A stretch of 64,000 bases of DNA, taken from NCBI GenBank assembly GCA_040902845.1, contig JBBDWM010000034.1, positions 214,883 through 278,882 of the forward strand. Reading direction: 5' to 3'. Of this stretch, positions 48,676 to 57,495 are shown in pieces. This DNA is from JALYNX01 sp040902845. GTDB taxonomy: Bacteria > Actinomycetota > Acidimicrobiia > Spongiisociales > ZC4RG35. Position numbers and translations under genes: made by a program. Within the stretch, counting starts at the first letter, position 1. Each line of letters starts with the position of its first letter. The notes under the pieces are model-generated. The model saw only the letters and a list, made by a program, of their open reading frames with translations. It made no database searches and was not told the DNA's origin.

Positions 48676-50291
48676 TGCCCCACATGCAGGACGATTTCCA
48701 GCTCAATCTGTCGACGCTCTACGACCGATCGGTTCGGCTCTACCCCGATCAGCAGATCCTCTCGGTCGAGGCCGACCGGTCCCTGACTCGAACCACCTAC
48801 GGGGAGACCGACTCCAGGGTTCGTCGTCTGGCTTCGGCACTGGGAGGGCTGGGTCTTGGCACCGGTGACGCCGTCGCCACCTTTGCCTGGAACAACCGCC
48901 GGCATCACGAGATGTATTGGGCGACCGCCAACACGGGTCTGATCTGTCACACGATCAACATCCGTCTCTTCGCCGATCAGGTCGCCTACATCGTCAACCA
49001 TGCCGGCGACCGGGTTCTCTTCGTCGACCCCGATCTGGTCCCTCTCCTCGCACCGGTCGTTCCCCAACTCGAGATGGTCGCGACCTTTGTGGTGATGGGG
49101 CCCGAGGCCGACGAGCGTATCCCCGGTTCCATCGCCTACGAAGATCTCATCGCCGATGCGGCGGAGCACGGCAGATGGCCAGAGCTGGACGAGCGATCAC
49201 CGATGATGCTCTGCTACACGTCGGGCACCACCGGGAATCCAAAAGGCGTCGCCTACACCCAGCGCTCCACCTACATGCACACCATCTCCAATCTGGCCAA
49301 CTACCCGATCGGTCCAAGCGACAACGTGCTGCCGGTGGTCCCGATGTTTCATGCCTCGGCGTGGGGGTACCCCTTCATGGCAGTCACTCAGGGAGCCAAA
49401 CTGACCTATCCCGGCCCTGATCTGTCCGCTGAGGGTCTGGTGCGGCTCTTCGAGAACGAAAAGGTGACCTTCAGCGCCGGTGTCCCTACGGTATGGCTGG
49501 GCATCAAGCAATACCTCGAGGCCCATCCCGAGGCCGATGTGTCCTCGATTCGCGCCTTTCTTTGCGGTGGTTCGGCCGTTCCGAGGACGATGATCGAATG
49601 GTTCCTGACCCAGCGCCGGATCCGGGTGGTCCAGGGCTGGGGGATGACCGAGACCAACCCTGTCGCATCCACCGCCCTCCTCAAACCCGAGATGGAGAGC
49701 TGGGAGTTGCAGCGTCAGCTCGATTTCCTGGAGTCGGCCGGTCTCCCGATCGCAGGCCTCCAGGTCAAGATCGTTGATGAGATCGGCGAGGAGTTGCCCC
49801 AGGACGGTGTGGCATTCGGTGAATTGCTGATCAGGGGTCCTTGGATCGCCGCCGAGTACTACCGGGACCCGAGATCGGCAGAGTCGTTCGAGGACGGGTG
49901 GCTCCGAACGGGTGACGTGGCCAAGATCACACCGGAGGGCTACATCAGGATCACGGACCGCGCCAAAGACGTGATCAAGTCCGGTGGGGAGTGGATCTCA
50001 TCGATCGATCTCGAGAACGCGATCATGGCCCACCCCGATATCGCCGAGGCAACCGTGGTCGGGCTCAAGCATGTGAAATGGCAGGAGCGTCCGGCGGCCT
50101 TCGTGGTGCTCCGCGAAGGGGCCAGCGCCGACGAGGAGGCGATTCGCACCTACCTCGAGGAGAAGGTGGCCACCTGGTGGATACCCGATCGGATCGTCTT
50201 CATCGATCAGATCCCCAAGACCGGGACGGGAAAGTTCGACAAGAAGGTGGTCAGGGACCAGTACGCCGACCTGCTGATGGAGGACGGCTGA
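48675..50291 (+). CDS. fatty acyl-CoA synthetase (medium/long-chain type)
   Basis: AMP-forming ligase of 538 aa with YTSGTTGNPKGVAYTQRS, VVPMFHASAWGYPF, GWGMTETNPVAS, WLRTGDVAKITPEGYIRITDRAKDVIKSGGEWI and the C-terminal catalytic lysine in KTGTGKFDKK. VPMFHASAWG is typical of fatty-acid ligases of the alkK/medium-chain type. Third acyl-CoA synthetase of the window, implying a fatty-acid-based metabolism. Translationally coupled to the PH-SHOCT gene upstream by TGATG. Convergent with a small gene 3 bp away. Confidence 0.88.
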   Translation: MPHMQDDFQLNLSTLYDRSVRLYPDQQILSVEADRSLTRTTYGETDSRVRRLASALGGLGLGTGDAVATFAWNNRRHHEMYWATANTGLICHTINIRLFADQVAYIVNHAGDRVLFVDPDLVPLLAPVVPQLEMVATFVVMGPEADERIPGSIAYEDLIADAAEHGRWPELDERSPMMLCYTSGTTGNPKGVAYTQRSTYMHTISNLANYPIGPSDNVLPVVPMFHASAWGYPFMAVTQGAKLTYPGPDLSAEGLVRLFENEKVTFSAGVPTVWLGIKQYLEAHPEADVSSIRAFLCGGSAVPRTMIEWFLTQRRIRVVQGWGMTETNPVASTALLKPEMESWELQRQLDFLESAGLPIAGLQVKIVDEIGEELPQDGVAFGELLIRGPWIAAEYYRDPRSAESFEDGWLRTGDVAKITPEGYIRITDRAKDVIKSGGEWISSIDLENAIMAHPDIAEATVVGLKHVKWQERPAAFVVLREGASADEEAIRTYLEEKVATWWIPDRIVFIDQIPKTGTGKFDKKVVRDQYADLLMEDG

Positions 50292-50294
50292 CCC

Positions 50295-50555
50295 CTATAC
50301 CTCTACCAGTTGACCCGAGGTGAGGTCGAGGACGAATTCCTTGTCGCTCTTGGAGTCTGCGATGAAATGGGCCAGCTTGGCGCCCTGCTGACGGACCACC
50401 CACCAGGCGTAGGCCTTGGAGGCGGTGTTGGCAAAATCCATCTTGGCGGTACGCGCCGCCACCACCGCATCGATCTCCTCGGCGTACTGGCCTAAGACGG
50501 TCTCGCTTGGCTCCGGCTGGCCCGGTGCCTCAATGAACTGCACTGCCTCGAACAT
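50295..50555 (-). CDS. 86-aa hypothetical protein
   Basis: A small soluble acidic protein beginning MFEAVQFIEAPGQ and including ASKAYAWWVVRQQGAKLAHF. GAGAGG lies 6 nt before the ATG, and a TAATAT box at 50586-50591 (minus strand) gives a leader of about 24 nt, so the gene looks genuine. I do not recognise the family and see no motif. Confidence 0.6.
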   Translation of the reverse strand: MFEAVQFIEAPGQPEPSETVLGQYAEEIDAVVAARTAKMDFANTASKAYAWWVVRQQGAKLAHFIADSKSDKEFVLDLTSGQLVEV

Positions 50556-50669
50556 GTCACACCTCTCTCGCTTCCTCCCAAAGACATATTAGTTGGCTGA
50601 TGGTAAGGAGTGGGACCAAACGAGGAGGTTCCGGGCTGGGGCGGGACCGTGCGGGCCCCAACGGCTCTC

Positions 50670-50675
50670 TAAGCT
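50670..50675 (+). promoter_or_regulatory. -10-like box TAAGCT, near-leaderless spacing
   Basis: TAAGCT lies 6 nt before the GTG at 50682; no ribosome-binding site precedes that start. Confidence 0.38.
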
Positions 50676-50681
50676 CAAACC

Positions 50682-51041
50682 GTGAGCACATTTCACACCA
50701 CCTGGGGCTACATCGCCGCCGGGACCAGTGGAGTGGTCGGATTGTGGGGGGTGTTCATGGCTCGGCGGCCTAAGGCGCCAAAGGTCTTTCTGTGGGCCGT
50801 GGGATTCGCGATAGGCGCACTGCTCGTTCAGATCGTCACCGGGGTCATGATCGCCTCCGGTGGTGTGAACCCCGGTAACCAGCACGTCTTCTACGGTGTC
50901 GTAACTGCGGTGACCTTCACCTTCGCCTACATCTACAGATCACAGTTCCGAAAGCGGCCGACCCTCTATTACGGGCTCTTGCTCTTGTTCTCGATGGGGT
51001 TGGGGATACGCGGAATCATGACTTTCGGCAACAGCTTCTAG
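50682..51041 (+). CDS. small four-helix membrane protein, unknown function
   Basis: Protein of 119 aa with four hydrophobic helices (about 7-26, 36-58, 65-84 and 93-112) and short basic loops such as ARRPKAPK and RSQFRKRP on one side. I do not recognise a family. It is 8 bp upstream of the enoyl reductase gene and probably transcribed with it, which hints at a membrane-lipid connection (inference). Confidence 0.62.
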   Translation: MSTFHTTWGYIAAGTSGVVGLWGVFMARRPKAPKVFLWAVGFAIGALLVQIVTGVMIASGGVNPGNQHVFYGVVTAVTFTFAYIYRSQFRKRPTLYYGLLLLFSMGLGIRGIMTFGNSF

Positions 51042-51049
51042 GAGGGCTC

Positions 51050-51844
51050 ATGCTGCTCGAAGGCAAGAAACTCTTGATCACCGGGGTGTTGACAGACGAC
51101 TCGATCGCCTGGCATGCGGCGCGGATCGCCCAGGAAGAGGGCGCCGACATCGTCGTCACGGGATTCGGGCGCGGGCTTCGCCTCACTGAGCGCTCGGTGC
51201 AGCGACTGCCCCGGGAGTGCCCAGTGCTGGAGTTGGACATCAACGACCCCGCTCAGGTGGAAGCCGCGGTCGCCGACCTCACCGCTCGGTGGGGGTTGAT
51301 CCACGGTGCGCTCCATGCCATTGCCTATGCCCCCGAGGATGCTCTCGGTGGCAACTTCCTCAACACTCCGGTGGAATCGGCGCAAACCGCCTTCGTCACA
51401 TCGGCGTTCTCCTACAAGACCCTGGCTGTGGCCTTGCTCCCGCTGTTGAAGGCCGCTGGTGGGGGCTCCCTGGTGACTCTCGACTTCGACAACACCCAGG
51501 CCTGGCCGGCCTATGACTGGATGGGCGTCGCCAAGTCGGCATTGCAGAGCGTCACCAGATACCTGGCCCGCGACCTGGGGCCCCACGGTATTCGGGTCAA
51601 CGCGGTGTCGGCCGGGCCCTTGACCACGGTGGCGGCCAAATCGATACCCGGGTTCGACGTCTTCGACCGGGTTTGGAACGAGCGCTCCCCGCTTCCCTGG
51701 GACACTTCCAACCCCGATCCCGTGGCGCGGATGATCTGTGTCTTGCTGTCGGACTGGGCCCCGTTGACCTCGGGTGAGATCATCCACGTCGACGGAGGCT
51801 TCCACGCCATCGCCGCCGGCGTCGAAAAGCGCGCGGACTACTAG
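51050..51844 (+). CDS. enoyl-[ACP] reductase (NADH), InhA/FabI type
   Basis: SDR-like reductase of 264 aa that completes each fatty-acid elongation cycle. It begins LITGVLTDDSIAWHAARIAQEEGA, like InhA rather than the FabI ITGxAxxxSIA form. Catalytic Tyr155 and Lys162 sit in YDWMGVAK, with Phe146 in LDFDN matching Phe149 of InhA. The C-terminal LLSDWAPLTSGEIIHVDGGFHA closely follows InhA. GGAGGG precedes the ATG. The stop overlaps the convergent histidine kinase gene by 4 bp. Confidence 0.92.
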   Translation: MLLEGKKLLITGVLTDDSIAWHAARIAQEEGADIVVTGFGRGLRLTERSVQRLPRECPVLELDINDPAQVEAAVADLTARWGLIHGALHAIAYAPEDALGGNFLNTPVESAQTAFVTSAFSYKTLAVALLPLLKAAGGGSLVTLDFDNTQAWPAYDWMGVAKSALQSVTRYLARDLGPHGIRVNAVSAGPLTTVAAKSIPGFDVFDRVWNERSPLPWDTSNPDPVARMICVLLSDWAPLTSGEIIHVDGGFHAIAAGVEKRADY

Positions 51845-53667
51845 ACGGACTGAAGGGCAGGGGCCAGAGGAAGCTCCACCACGAAGGTGGCGCCTCCGCC
51901 TTCGGTTTCCTCGACTCGCACCGAACCCCGCATCACCTCGGTGAGGCTCTTAACGATCGACAAACCCAGACCGGTGCCGCCCTTGGATCTCGTGTCCGAC
52001 TGGTCCACCTGGGTGAATCGCTCGAATACCCGCTCTCGCTCGTGGTCGGGGATGCCCGGCCCGTGGTCGACGACCACGATGAGCGCCTTGGACCCGCGCT
52101 CCCATGCGAAGAGCTCGACCGGGCTTCCCACCGCGTACTTGGCGGCATTCTCCACGAGGTTGATCAGGATCCGGCTCAGGTGGTCGCGATCCGCCTCGAC
52201 CGCCAGACCCTCGGGGTCGACGACAAAAGTGGGCTCGATGGAGACCACACGGTTCACCTCGTCGAATGCCTGACGCAGGCTGATCGCCTCGAGATGGACC
52301 GGGATGGCGCCACGGTCGATCCGGGACACGATGAGGAGGTCGTCGATCAGACGCTGCAGCCGGCCCGCCTGGCGACGGGCCGTGGACAGAAGGTGTTGGG
52401 CTGTGGGTTGCGTCGGCGCCAGTTCCGGGCGGTTCACCGTGTCCAGTGAGCCGATGATCGATGTGAGTGGTGTGCGCAGCTCATGACTGACAGTGGAGAC
52501 GAAGTCGCTCTTCATCTGGGCCACCTCCTCGAGCCGTTTCGTCATATCGGCCTGCGCCTCGTAACGGCCGATTTGTGACAGCACCAGCCCGGCCGGGGCT
52601 GCCAGCGATCCGAGCTGCTCCAGTTGATCCTCGGTGAAGGTCCCGTCATAAGGGTCGCCCACGATGATGACCCCGACCCGCAGGCTCTCCACCTTCAACG
52701 GCGCCACCAACGCCTGTTTGAGACCCAGTTCCTTGAGCAGGATGTGATTGTCCGAGTCGTGATCCACTTCCCTCACGTAGAAGGGTTTTCCGGCCCGAAA
52801 GGTCTGGGTGACGATCCCGGCAGCTGCGACATCGAGGGTGATTGGATCGGACTCCAGCGGATAGCCGTTGACCCAAATCGGGCTCATGAGCTCGAGACGG
52901 TGTCGATCGGGGTCGTAGAGCAGGACCACACCGACTTGGGCATCGAGGTACTTGCAGATGGTCCCGATCAGATGGGGCACGATCTCGGAGAGCGACTCGG
53001 CCCGGGCCAGGGTGGCACTGACTGCATAGAGACGTTCGAAGTCGAGTCTCTGCTGATCGATCTGGACTTCCCGTTCGTTCGACCGCAGCGCCTCGCGCTC
53101 GAACTCGAGCCCGACGAGGGCGGTGGCTGCCGAGACGACTGCCACCGTCAAGACAGGTGCCAGGACGAGTTCGATCGCATCGGCCCCAGCCGTTTGTCCG
53201 ATGCTGATTGCGATGAACGAGATGGCGCCGGCAATGAAGACCGTGACCAGGGCATGGGCCCACCATGTGAGGAGCAGTCCGGAGACCGCGGCGATCCCAA
53301 ACAGGATCGGCTGGGCAGTGGCAGTCAGTTCGGGGATCACCGCGAGGGTGCTGATCCCCACGATCAGGCCCATGAGCCACGCCGCGGCGATCCATGGCGC
53401 GGCCCAAGTGGCCATGAGCCGATCCCATCGCGCCGCGGTGGAAATGATGAGGAGGACCGAGAGCCCGGCCATCGGGATCCAGAAGCCGGGCTGGGAGAAC
53501 ACCTCTTGTCGCACGGCCTGGGCCGAGATGATGATCATCACCACCCACGCCACTGCAGAGGCGCGTCGCAACAGCGACGCCCGGAAGCGGGCCATCGCCT
53601 GATGGGTGGTGGGCTTCAGCTCTTCCATTTCACCGGTATGTAGAGGTTTCGACTGTATTCTCGGCAT
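51841..53667 (-). CDS. membrane sensor histidine kinase with GAF domain
   Basis: Protein of 608 aa. Five to six N-terminal helices (about 38-195) form an uncharacterised membrane sensor. A short coiled coil leads to a GAF domain (about 215-370), then HisKA with His395 in SHELRTPLTS and HATPase_c with NLVENAAKYA, DHGPGIP and GGTGLGLSIVK. No response regulator is adjacent, so it is an orphan kinase. The second Met at 53628 is an alternative start; GGGAG lies very close to the first ATG. Divergent from the hydrolase operon by 28 bp. Confidence 0.9.
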   Translation of the reverse strand: MPRIQSKPLHTGEMEELKPTTHQAMARFRASLLRRASAVAWVVMIIISAQAVRQEVFSQPGFWIPMAGLSVLLIISTAARWDRLMATWAAPWIAAAWLMGLIVGISTLAVIPELTATAQPILFGIAAVSGLLLTWWAHALVTVFIAGAISFIAISIGQTAGADAIELVLAPVLTVAVVSAATALVGLEFEREALRSNEREVQIDQQRLDFERLYAVSATLARAESLSEIVPHLIGTICKYLDAQVGVVLLYDPDRHRLELMSPIWVNGYPLESDPITLDVAAAGIVTQTFRAGKPFYVREVDHDSDNHILLKELGLKQALVAPLKVESLRVGVIIVGDPYDGTFTEDQLEQLGSLAAPAGLVLSQIGRYEAQADMTKRLEEVAQMKSDFVSTVSHELRTPLTSIIGSLDTVNRPELAPTQPTAQHLLSTARRQAGRLQRLIDDLLIVSRIDRGAIPVHLEAISLRQAFDEVNRVVSIEPTFVVDPEGLAVEADRDHLSRILINLVENAAKYAVGSPVELFAWERGSKALIVVVDHGPGIPDHERERVFERFTQVDQSDTRSKGGTGLGLSIVKSLTEVMRGSVRVEETEGGGATFVVELPLAPALQSV

Positions 53668-53695
53668 TTCTCCCGGACTGATCGAGGATTGAAAC

Positions 53696-54442
53696 TTGGC
53701 GTTGCGCGTATTCGCGAACGGGGAGCTGTTCGCTGATGCGACCGGCTCCGGTCCTCCCCGGGTGATTGCCCTTCATGGATGGGCCCGTCGGGGTAGCGAT
53801 TTCAGGTCAACTCTTACCGATCTGGACGCCCTGGCCCCGGATTTGCCCGGTTTTGGCGCTTCTCCACCCCCGTCTGAGCCCTGGGGCGCCGAGGGTTACG
53901 CCCGTCTGATCAACGAGCTCCTCGATGTCTGCGACACCCCACCCGTGGTGGTAGGGCACTCCTTCGGGGGGAGGATCGCAGTCTGTCTCGCCGCTCTCTA
54001 TCCCGAGCGGGTCGGTTCTCTGGTCCTCACCGGGGCGCCGTTGATCCGGAACACGCCGTCCCGGCCCCCGACGTGGCGTTACCGCATGATCCGGGGCCTC
54101 AATCGGGTGGGGGTGGTGTCTGACGGTCGGTTGGAAGCGATTCGACGACAGACCGGGTCGGCCGACTACCGGGCAGCCTCCGGGGTGATGCGGGACATCC
54201 TGGTGCGGGTGGTCAACGAGAGCTACGAGTCACAACTCCGGGCGCTGACCGCACCGGTGAGCCTGATCTGGGGTGCGGCCGACCGCGAGGTACCGGTGAG
54301 CATTGCCCGGGCGGTGGCGGAGGTGATCAAGGCGGAGGGTCGGGAGGTCGAACTCGAGATCCTCGAGGGGATAGGGCACCACGTCCCGGTTGAGGCGCCC
54401 GACGCATTGCGGGGCGCGATCGAGCGGGCACTCGCCCGATGA
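53696..54442 (+). CDS. alpha/beta hydrolase (first gene of the Mur-ligase/Ddl operon)
   Basis: Protein of 248 aa with HGWARRGSDF (oxyanion), nucleophile GHSFGG (Ser near 89), an acid in WGAADREVP and His in GIGHHVPVEAP. It looks active; the substrate is unknown. The start is TTG, supported by GAGGA. Its stop overlaps the ATG of a MurF-like ligase, and Ddl follows, so a role in cell-wall peptide metabolism (a peptidase or esterase) is a fair guess from context only. Confidence 0.82.
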   Translation: MALRVFANGELFADATGSGPPRVIALHGWARRGSDFRSTLTDLDALAPDLPGFGASPPPSEPWGAEGYARLINELLDVCDTPPVVVGHSFGGRIAVCLAALYPERVGSLVLTGAPLIRNTPSRPPTWRYRMIRGLNRVGVVSDGRLEAIRRQTGSADYRAASGVMRDILVRVVNESYESQLRALTAPVSLIWGAADREVPVSIARAVAEVIKAEGREVELEILEGIGHHVPVEAPDALRGAIERALAR

Positions 54443-55932
54443 CCTGGGCACTGGTCGCTGCCTGTGTCGTGGCCACCATCCCCGCAGGTCTTCGCTGGTT
54501 GCGGGTGGCCCAACGAGAGCACTATCTGGCTCCGTCGGTGACACGGTTCGCCTGGCGCTGGTGGGGAAGCAGTTGGCTCAACTCCGCTCTGGTTGCTTTG
54601 GCCCTTCTGGGTGTCGTCGGGGCGATCTTCGATCCCTGGTATGGGTTTCTGGCCGCCGTCTCCCAGTTCGGGCCGGTCGGCCTCTCTCTCAGAGGAGTTA
54701 CATCGCCTCTGGCCTGGACTGGCCGCCTTCGCCGTCTGGCCGTGGTCTCGGGGCTGGTGGTGATGCTTGTTTTTGTGGTCGGGGGTTTGACGAACGCCGC
54801 CTGGTTGGTGGCCCTCGGGGTGGTGGCGATTCCGGTCATAGTGGATCTGGCTTCGACAATCCTGGGCCCGGTCGAGTTCCGACTCGGCGACAAATGGGTG
54901 ACCAAGGCGGCCGGTCGATTGAGCTCCTCGGGGGCCAAAGTCGTTGCGATCACCGGTTCTTACGGCAAAACGACCACCAAGCAATACACCGCCCACCTAC
55001 TTTCGGGCGCCTTCCGCACCGTCGCCAGTCCGGCGTCATTCAACAACCGCATGGGGCTGGCGCGGTCCATCAACGAGCACCTGGCTCCGGGCACCGAGGT
55101 GTTCGTGGCCGAAATGGGGACCTATGGGCCGGGGGAGATCGCAGCCCTCTGCGAGTGGGTCAAACCCGATGTCTCGGCGATCGTCGCCATCGGGCCCGTC
55201 CACCTGGAGCGCTTCAAGAGCGAGGAGAGGATCGTGACGGCCAAATCGGAAATCCTCGCAGGAGCCGCCGTGGGCGTGATCGGCATCGACCACCCCCTTC
55301 TCGCCGGGCTTGCCGAGAGCAGGGCCGGTGCGATGAGATTGATCACGGTGTCGACCGAACGGCCCGACGCCACGATCCGGATCGCAGACGGCCATCTCCT
55401 CCTCGAGGGGCGAGAGTTCGCCCCTGTCCCCGACGGTGCTTTCGGTCTCAACCTCGGGGTGGCGGTCGGAATCTCACTTGCCCTCGGAATGAGACCCGAC
55501 CAGATCATCGCGAGGCTCGACAACCTCCCCCGGCCGGAGCATCGTCAGACGGTGACGACCTCCGAGAAGGGGTTCTCGGTCATCGATGACACCTACAACG
55601 CCAACCCGGCTGGGGCGAGGAATGGGCTGGAGGCATTGGTGGAGCTGGGGGCCGAAGGGCGCAAGGTCCTGGTCACCCCGGGCATGGTCGAGCTCGGGCC
55701 CCGGCAGTCATCGGAAAACCGGGAATTCGCCGCGGCCGCTTCGGGGGTTGTCGACGACATCGTGGTGGTGGGCAAGACCAACCGATCTGCGTTGCTCGAA
55801 GGCTCTGGCACGGGGCCGGCTTCGGTTACCGTCGTGGCCTCTCGTGAGGCGGCAGTCGGCTGGGTCCGTGACAACCTCGGTCCCGGTGATGCGGTCCTCT
55901 ACGAGAATGATCTTCCCGACCACTATCCCTGA
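54439..55932 (+). CDS. MurF-like Mur ligase with N-terminal membrane domain
   Basis: Protein of 497 aa. Residues 1-140 contain about four membrane helices, absent from classical MurF. The ligase part begins with ITGSYGKTTTK (171-181), then SFNNRMGLARSINEH, VAEMGTYGPGEIAALCE, AIGPVHLERF (metal-binding His) and DDTYNANPAGARNGLEAL, all MurF-like. It therefore probably adds a D-Ala-D-Ala-like dipeptide to an acceptor at the membrane, but the usual UMAG-tripeptide N-terminal domain is replaced. Sits between the hydrolase gene (ATGA overlap) and ddl (9 bp). Confidence 0.82.
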   Translation: MTWALVAACVVATIPAGLRWLRVAQREHYLAPSVTRFAWRWWGSSWLNSALVALALLGVVGAIFDPWYGFLAAVSQFGPVGLSLRGVTSPLAWTGRLRRLAVVSGLVVMLVFVVGGLTNAAWLVALGVVAIPVIVDLASTILGPVEFRLGDKWVTKAAGRLSSSGAKVVAITGSYGKTTTKQYTAHLLSGAFRTVASPASFNNRMGLARSINEHLAPGTEVFVAEMGTYGPGEIAALCEWVKPDVSAIVAIGPVHLERFKSEERIVTAKSEILAGAAVGVIGIDHPLLAGLAESRAGAMRLITVSTERPDATIRIADGHLLLEGREFAPVPDGAFGLNLGVAVGISLALGMRPDQIIARLDNLPRPEHRQTVTTSEKGFSVIDDTYNANPAGARNGLEALVELGAEGRKVLVTPGMVELGPRQSSENREFAAAASGVVDDIVVVGKTNRSALLEGSGTGPASVTVVASREAAVGWVRDNLGPGDAVLYENDLPDHYP

Positions 55933-55941
55933 GGAACTGGA

Positions 55942-57018
55942 ATGGCCAAACCGGCAGTGATCTTCGGAGGGCCCTCCGACGAGCACGACATCTCGATTCT
56001 CACCGGTCTCCAGGTGACCCGGGCTCTGAACGATGTCCACGCGGTCTACTGGTCGAAGACCGGCGATTGGCATTTGGTGGACTGCGATCTCGAAGCCTCC
56101 GCCTTTGTGGACGGGGTTCCCCGGGGTTCCAGAGAGCTGAGCTTCGTGGCGGCACCAGCGCAGGGCTTGATCCTCAGGAAGCGGCCGCTCGACGTGAGCG
56201 CGGTGTTCATCGCCTGTCACGGTGGGCCCGGTGAGGACGGCACACTGCAAGGGATGCTCGATGTGGCCGGTCTCAGATACACAGGTACCGGGCAGGCCGC
56301 TTCGGCGTTGGGGATGGACAAGCTCGCCTTCGGGGCGGCGATGTCCGCTGCCGGCCTCCCGACCCTTCCCCGCGCCCTGGTCGCAACCGGTGATGAGAAT
56401 GCTCCTGCATTCGACGGTCCCTACATCGCCAAACCCCGCTTTGGTGGGTCGTCGATCGGGATCGAAATCGCCGACGACTGGCCAACTGTTCTCGCCCTAA
56501 AGCGAAGCTCTTCCTATTTCGACCAGGGGGCGGTGATCGAGCCGTTTCTCGCCGGCAGTCGCGATCTCCAGGTCGCGGTGCGCACCTATCCCCAATGGCA
56601 GCTTTCTGCGATCGAAGCCCCCTCGCGGGCAGCCGAGGGCATCTATTCGTACGACCAGAAATACCTGGCATGGGGCGGGGAGGTGAGTGGGGGCCGAGAG
56701 CTTCCGGCAAACCTTGAGCCTGCTCTAGAGCAGGAGTTGAGGAGGCTCTCCGCCCGGGTCACCGAAGTCGCAGGGCTGAGGGGAATCACTCGGATCGATT
56801 ATCTGGAGCACGACGGTGAGATCCTGGTGAACGAGGTCAACACCATCCCCGGCTCGATGGGTGCCTATCTGTGGATCGACCCGCCGTTGTCGAGAGAGGT
56901 GTTGTTCGCGGACATGGTGGCCGAGGCGGAGGCCGCTCCGGTGCGGGTTTTCTCGGTTGTGGGCAGCGACGGGACCGCCCTGCGCAGCGCGGGCACTATC
57001 GCGTCGAAACTCGGCTAG
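55942..57018 (+). CDS. ddl: D-alanine--D-alanine ligase
   Basis: ATP-grasp ligase of 358 aa. It has IFGGPSDEHDISILTG at the N-terminus, ACHGGPGEDGTLQGMLDV, IAKPRFGGSSIGIEI and the C-terminal metal site IDYLEHDGEILVNEVNTIPGSMG. The normal product is D-Ala-D-Ala; the third-substrate loop reads EGIYSYDQKYLAWGG, where the Tyr suits D-Ala rather than D-lactate. EHDIS replaces the usual EHEVS. It follows a MurF-like ligase, so dipeptide formation and its attachment are encoded side by side. Another essential ddl could exist elsewhere. Confidence 0.9.
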   Translation: MAKPAVIFGGPSDEHDISILTGLQVTRALNDVHAVYWSKTGDWHLVDCDLEASAFVDGVPRGSRELSFVAAPAQGLILRKRPLDVSAVFIACHGGPGEDGTLQGMLDVAGLRYTGTGQAASALGMDKLAFGAAMSAAGLPTLPRALVATGDENAPAFDGPYIAKPRFGGSSIGIEIADDWPTVLALKRSSSYFDQGAVIEPFLAGSRDLQVAVRTYPQWQLSAIEAPSRAAEGIYSYDQKYLAWGGEVSGGRELPANLEPALEQELRRLSARVTEVAGLRGITRIDYLEHDGEILVNEVNTIPGSMGAYLWIDPPLSREVLFADMVAEAEAAPVRVFSVVGSDGTALRSAGTIASKLG

Positions 57019-57030
57019 CGGCCTCCTACA

Positions 57031-57059
57031 AGAAGGACCGGCGAGCGCCGGTCCCTTCT
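57031..57059. terminator. strong hairpin between convergent genes
   Basis: GGACCGGC (57035-57042), loop GAGC and GCCGGTCC (57047-57054) form an 8-bp stem, extended by AGAAG/CTTCT with a one-base bulge. It lies between ddl and the convergent Lrp-like gene and could serve both. There is no long T run. Confidence 0.6.
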
Positions 57060-57078
57060 GAGTCGGTGCCGGCCTGGA

Positions 57079-57312
57079 TCAGAGATGTACTACGGGGCAG
57101 GTGAGGGTGCGGGTGATGCCCTCGATCGCCTGGATCTTGGCGACGACGAGTTTGCCGAGTGAGTCGACGTCGTCGGCGACCGCCTTGACGATCACGTCAT
57201 AGGGACCGGTGACGTCGTCTGCCGACTCGACACCGATGATGGTTCGCACTTCCTCTGCAACGAGGGCGGCCTTGCCGACCTCGGTCTGAATCAGGACAAA
57301 AGCCTGGACCAA
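57079..57312 (-). CDS. stand-alone Lrp/AsnC effector-binding (RAM) domain protein
   Basis: Protein of 77 aa equal to the C-terminal alpha/beta domain of Lrp/AsnC regulators: AFVLIQTEVGKAALVAEEV, ADDVTGPYDVIVKAVADDVDSLG, then GITRTLTCPVV. It lacks the DNA-binding HTH, so it cannot bind DNA alone. Such small proteins bind amino acids as oligomers and may modulate a full-length Lrp. The G/Y pair in GPYD is the usual ligand pocket. It lies next to amino-acid-using ddl, but the link is speculative. Confidence 0.85.
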   Translation of the reverse strand: MVQAFVLIQTEVGKAALVAEEVRTIIGVESADDVTGPYDVIVKAVADDVDSLGKLVVAKIQAIEGITRTLTCPVVHL

Positions 57313-57448
57313 CTGAGCCTCCTACGGTCTTGGGGCGGCCGAGCCTACACGTGGCTTCTGTGGGGCGCGGGTGGTGTTGGCCCCGAGCAGGCCGATCAAG
57401 CCAAGTAGCGCACTGTCAGCCCAAGCGAGTTGACTTTCGGCCCTATGT

Positions 57449-57460
57449 TCCGTTTACGGA
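57449..57460. promoter_or_regulatory. palindrome TCCGTTTACGGA upstream of the second ABC exporter
   Basis: A perfect 12-bp palindrome located 36 bp before the GTG of the ATPase gene and 13 bp after a TTGACT element (57430-57435). The placement fits an operator for a TetR-like repressor, but no regulator gene is nearby. The rest of the 183-bp gap shows nothing else. Confidence 0.35.
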
Positions 57461-57495
57461 CAGGATAAGGATCGAGTCATGGACGAGGCATCGCA

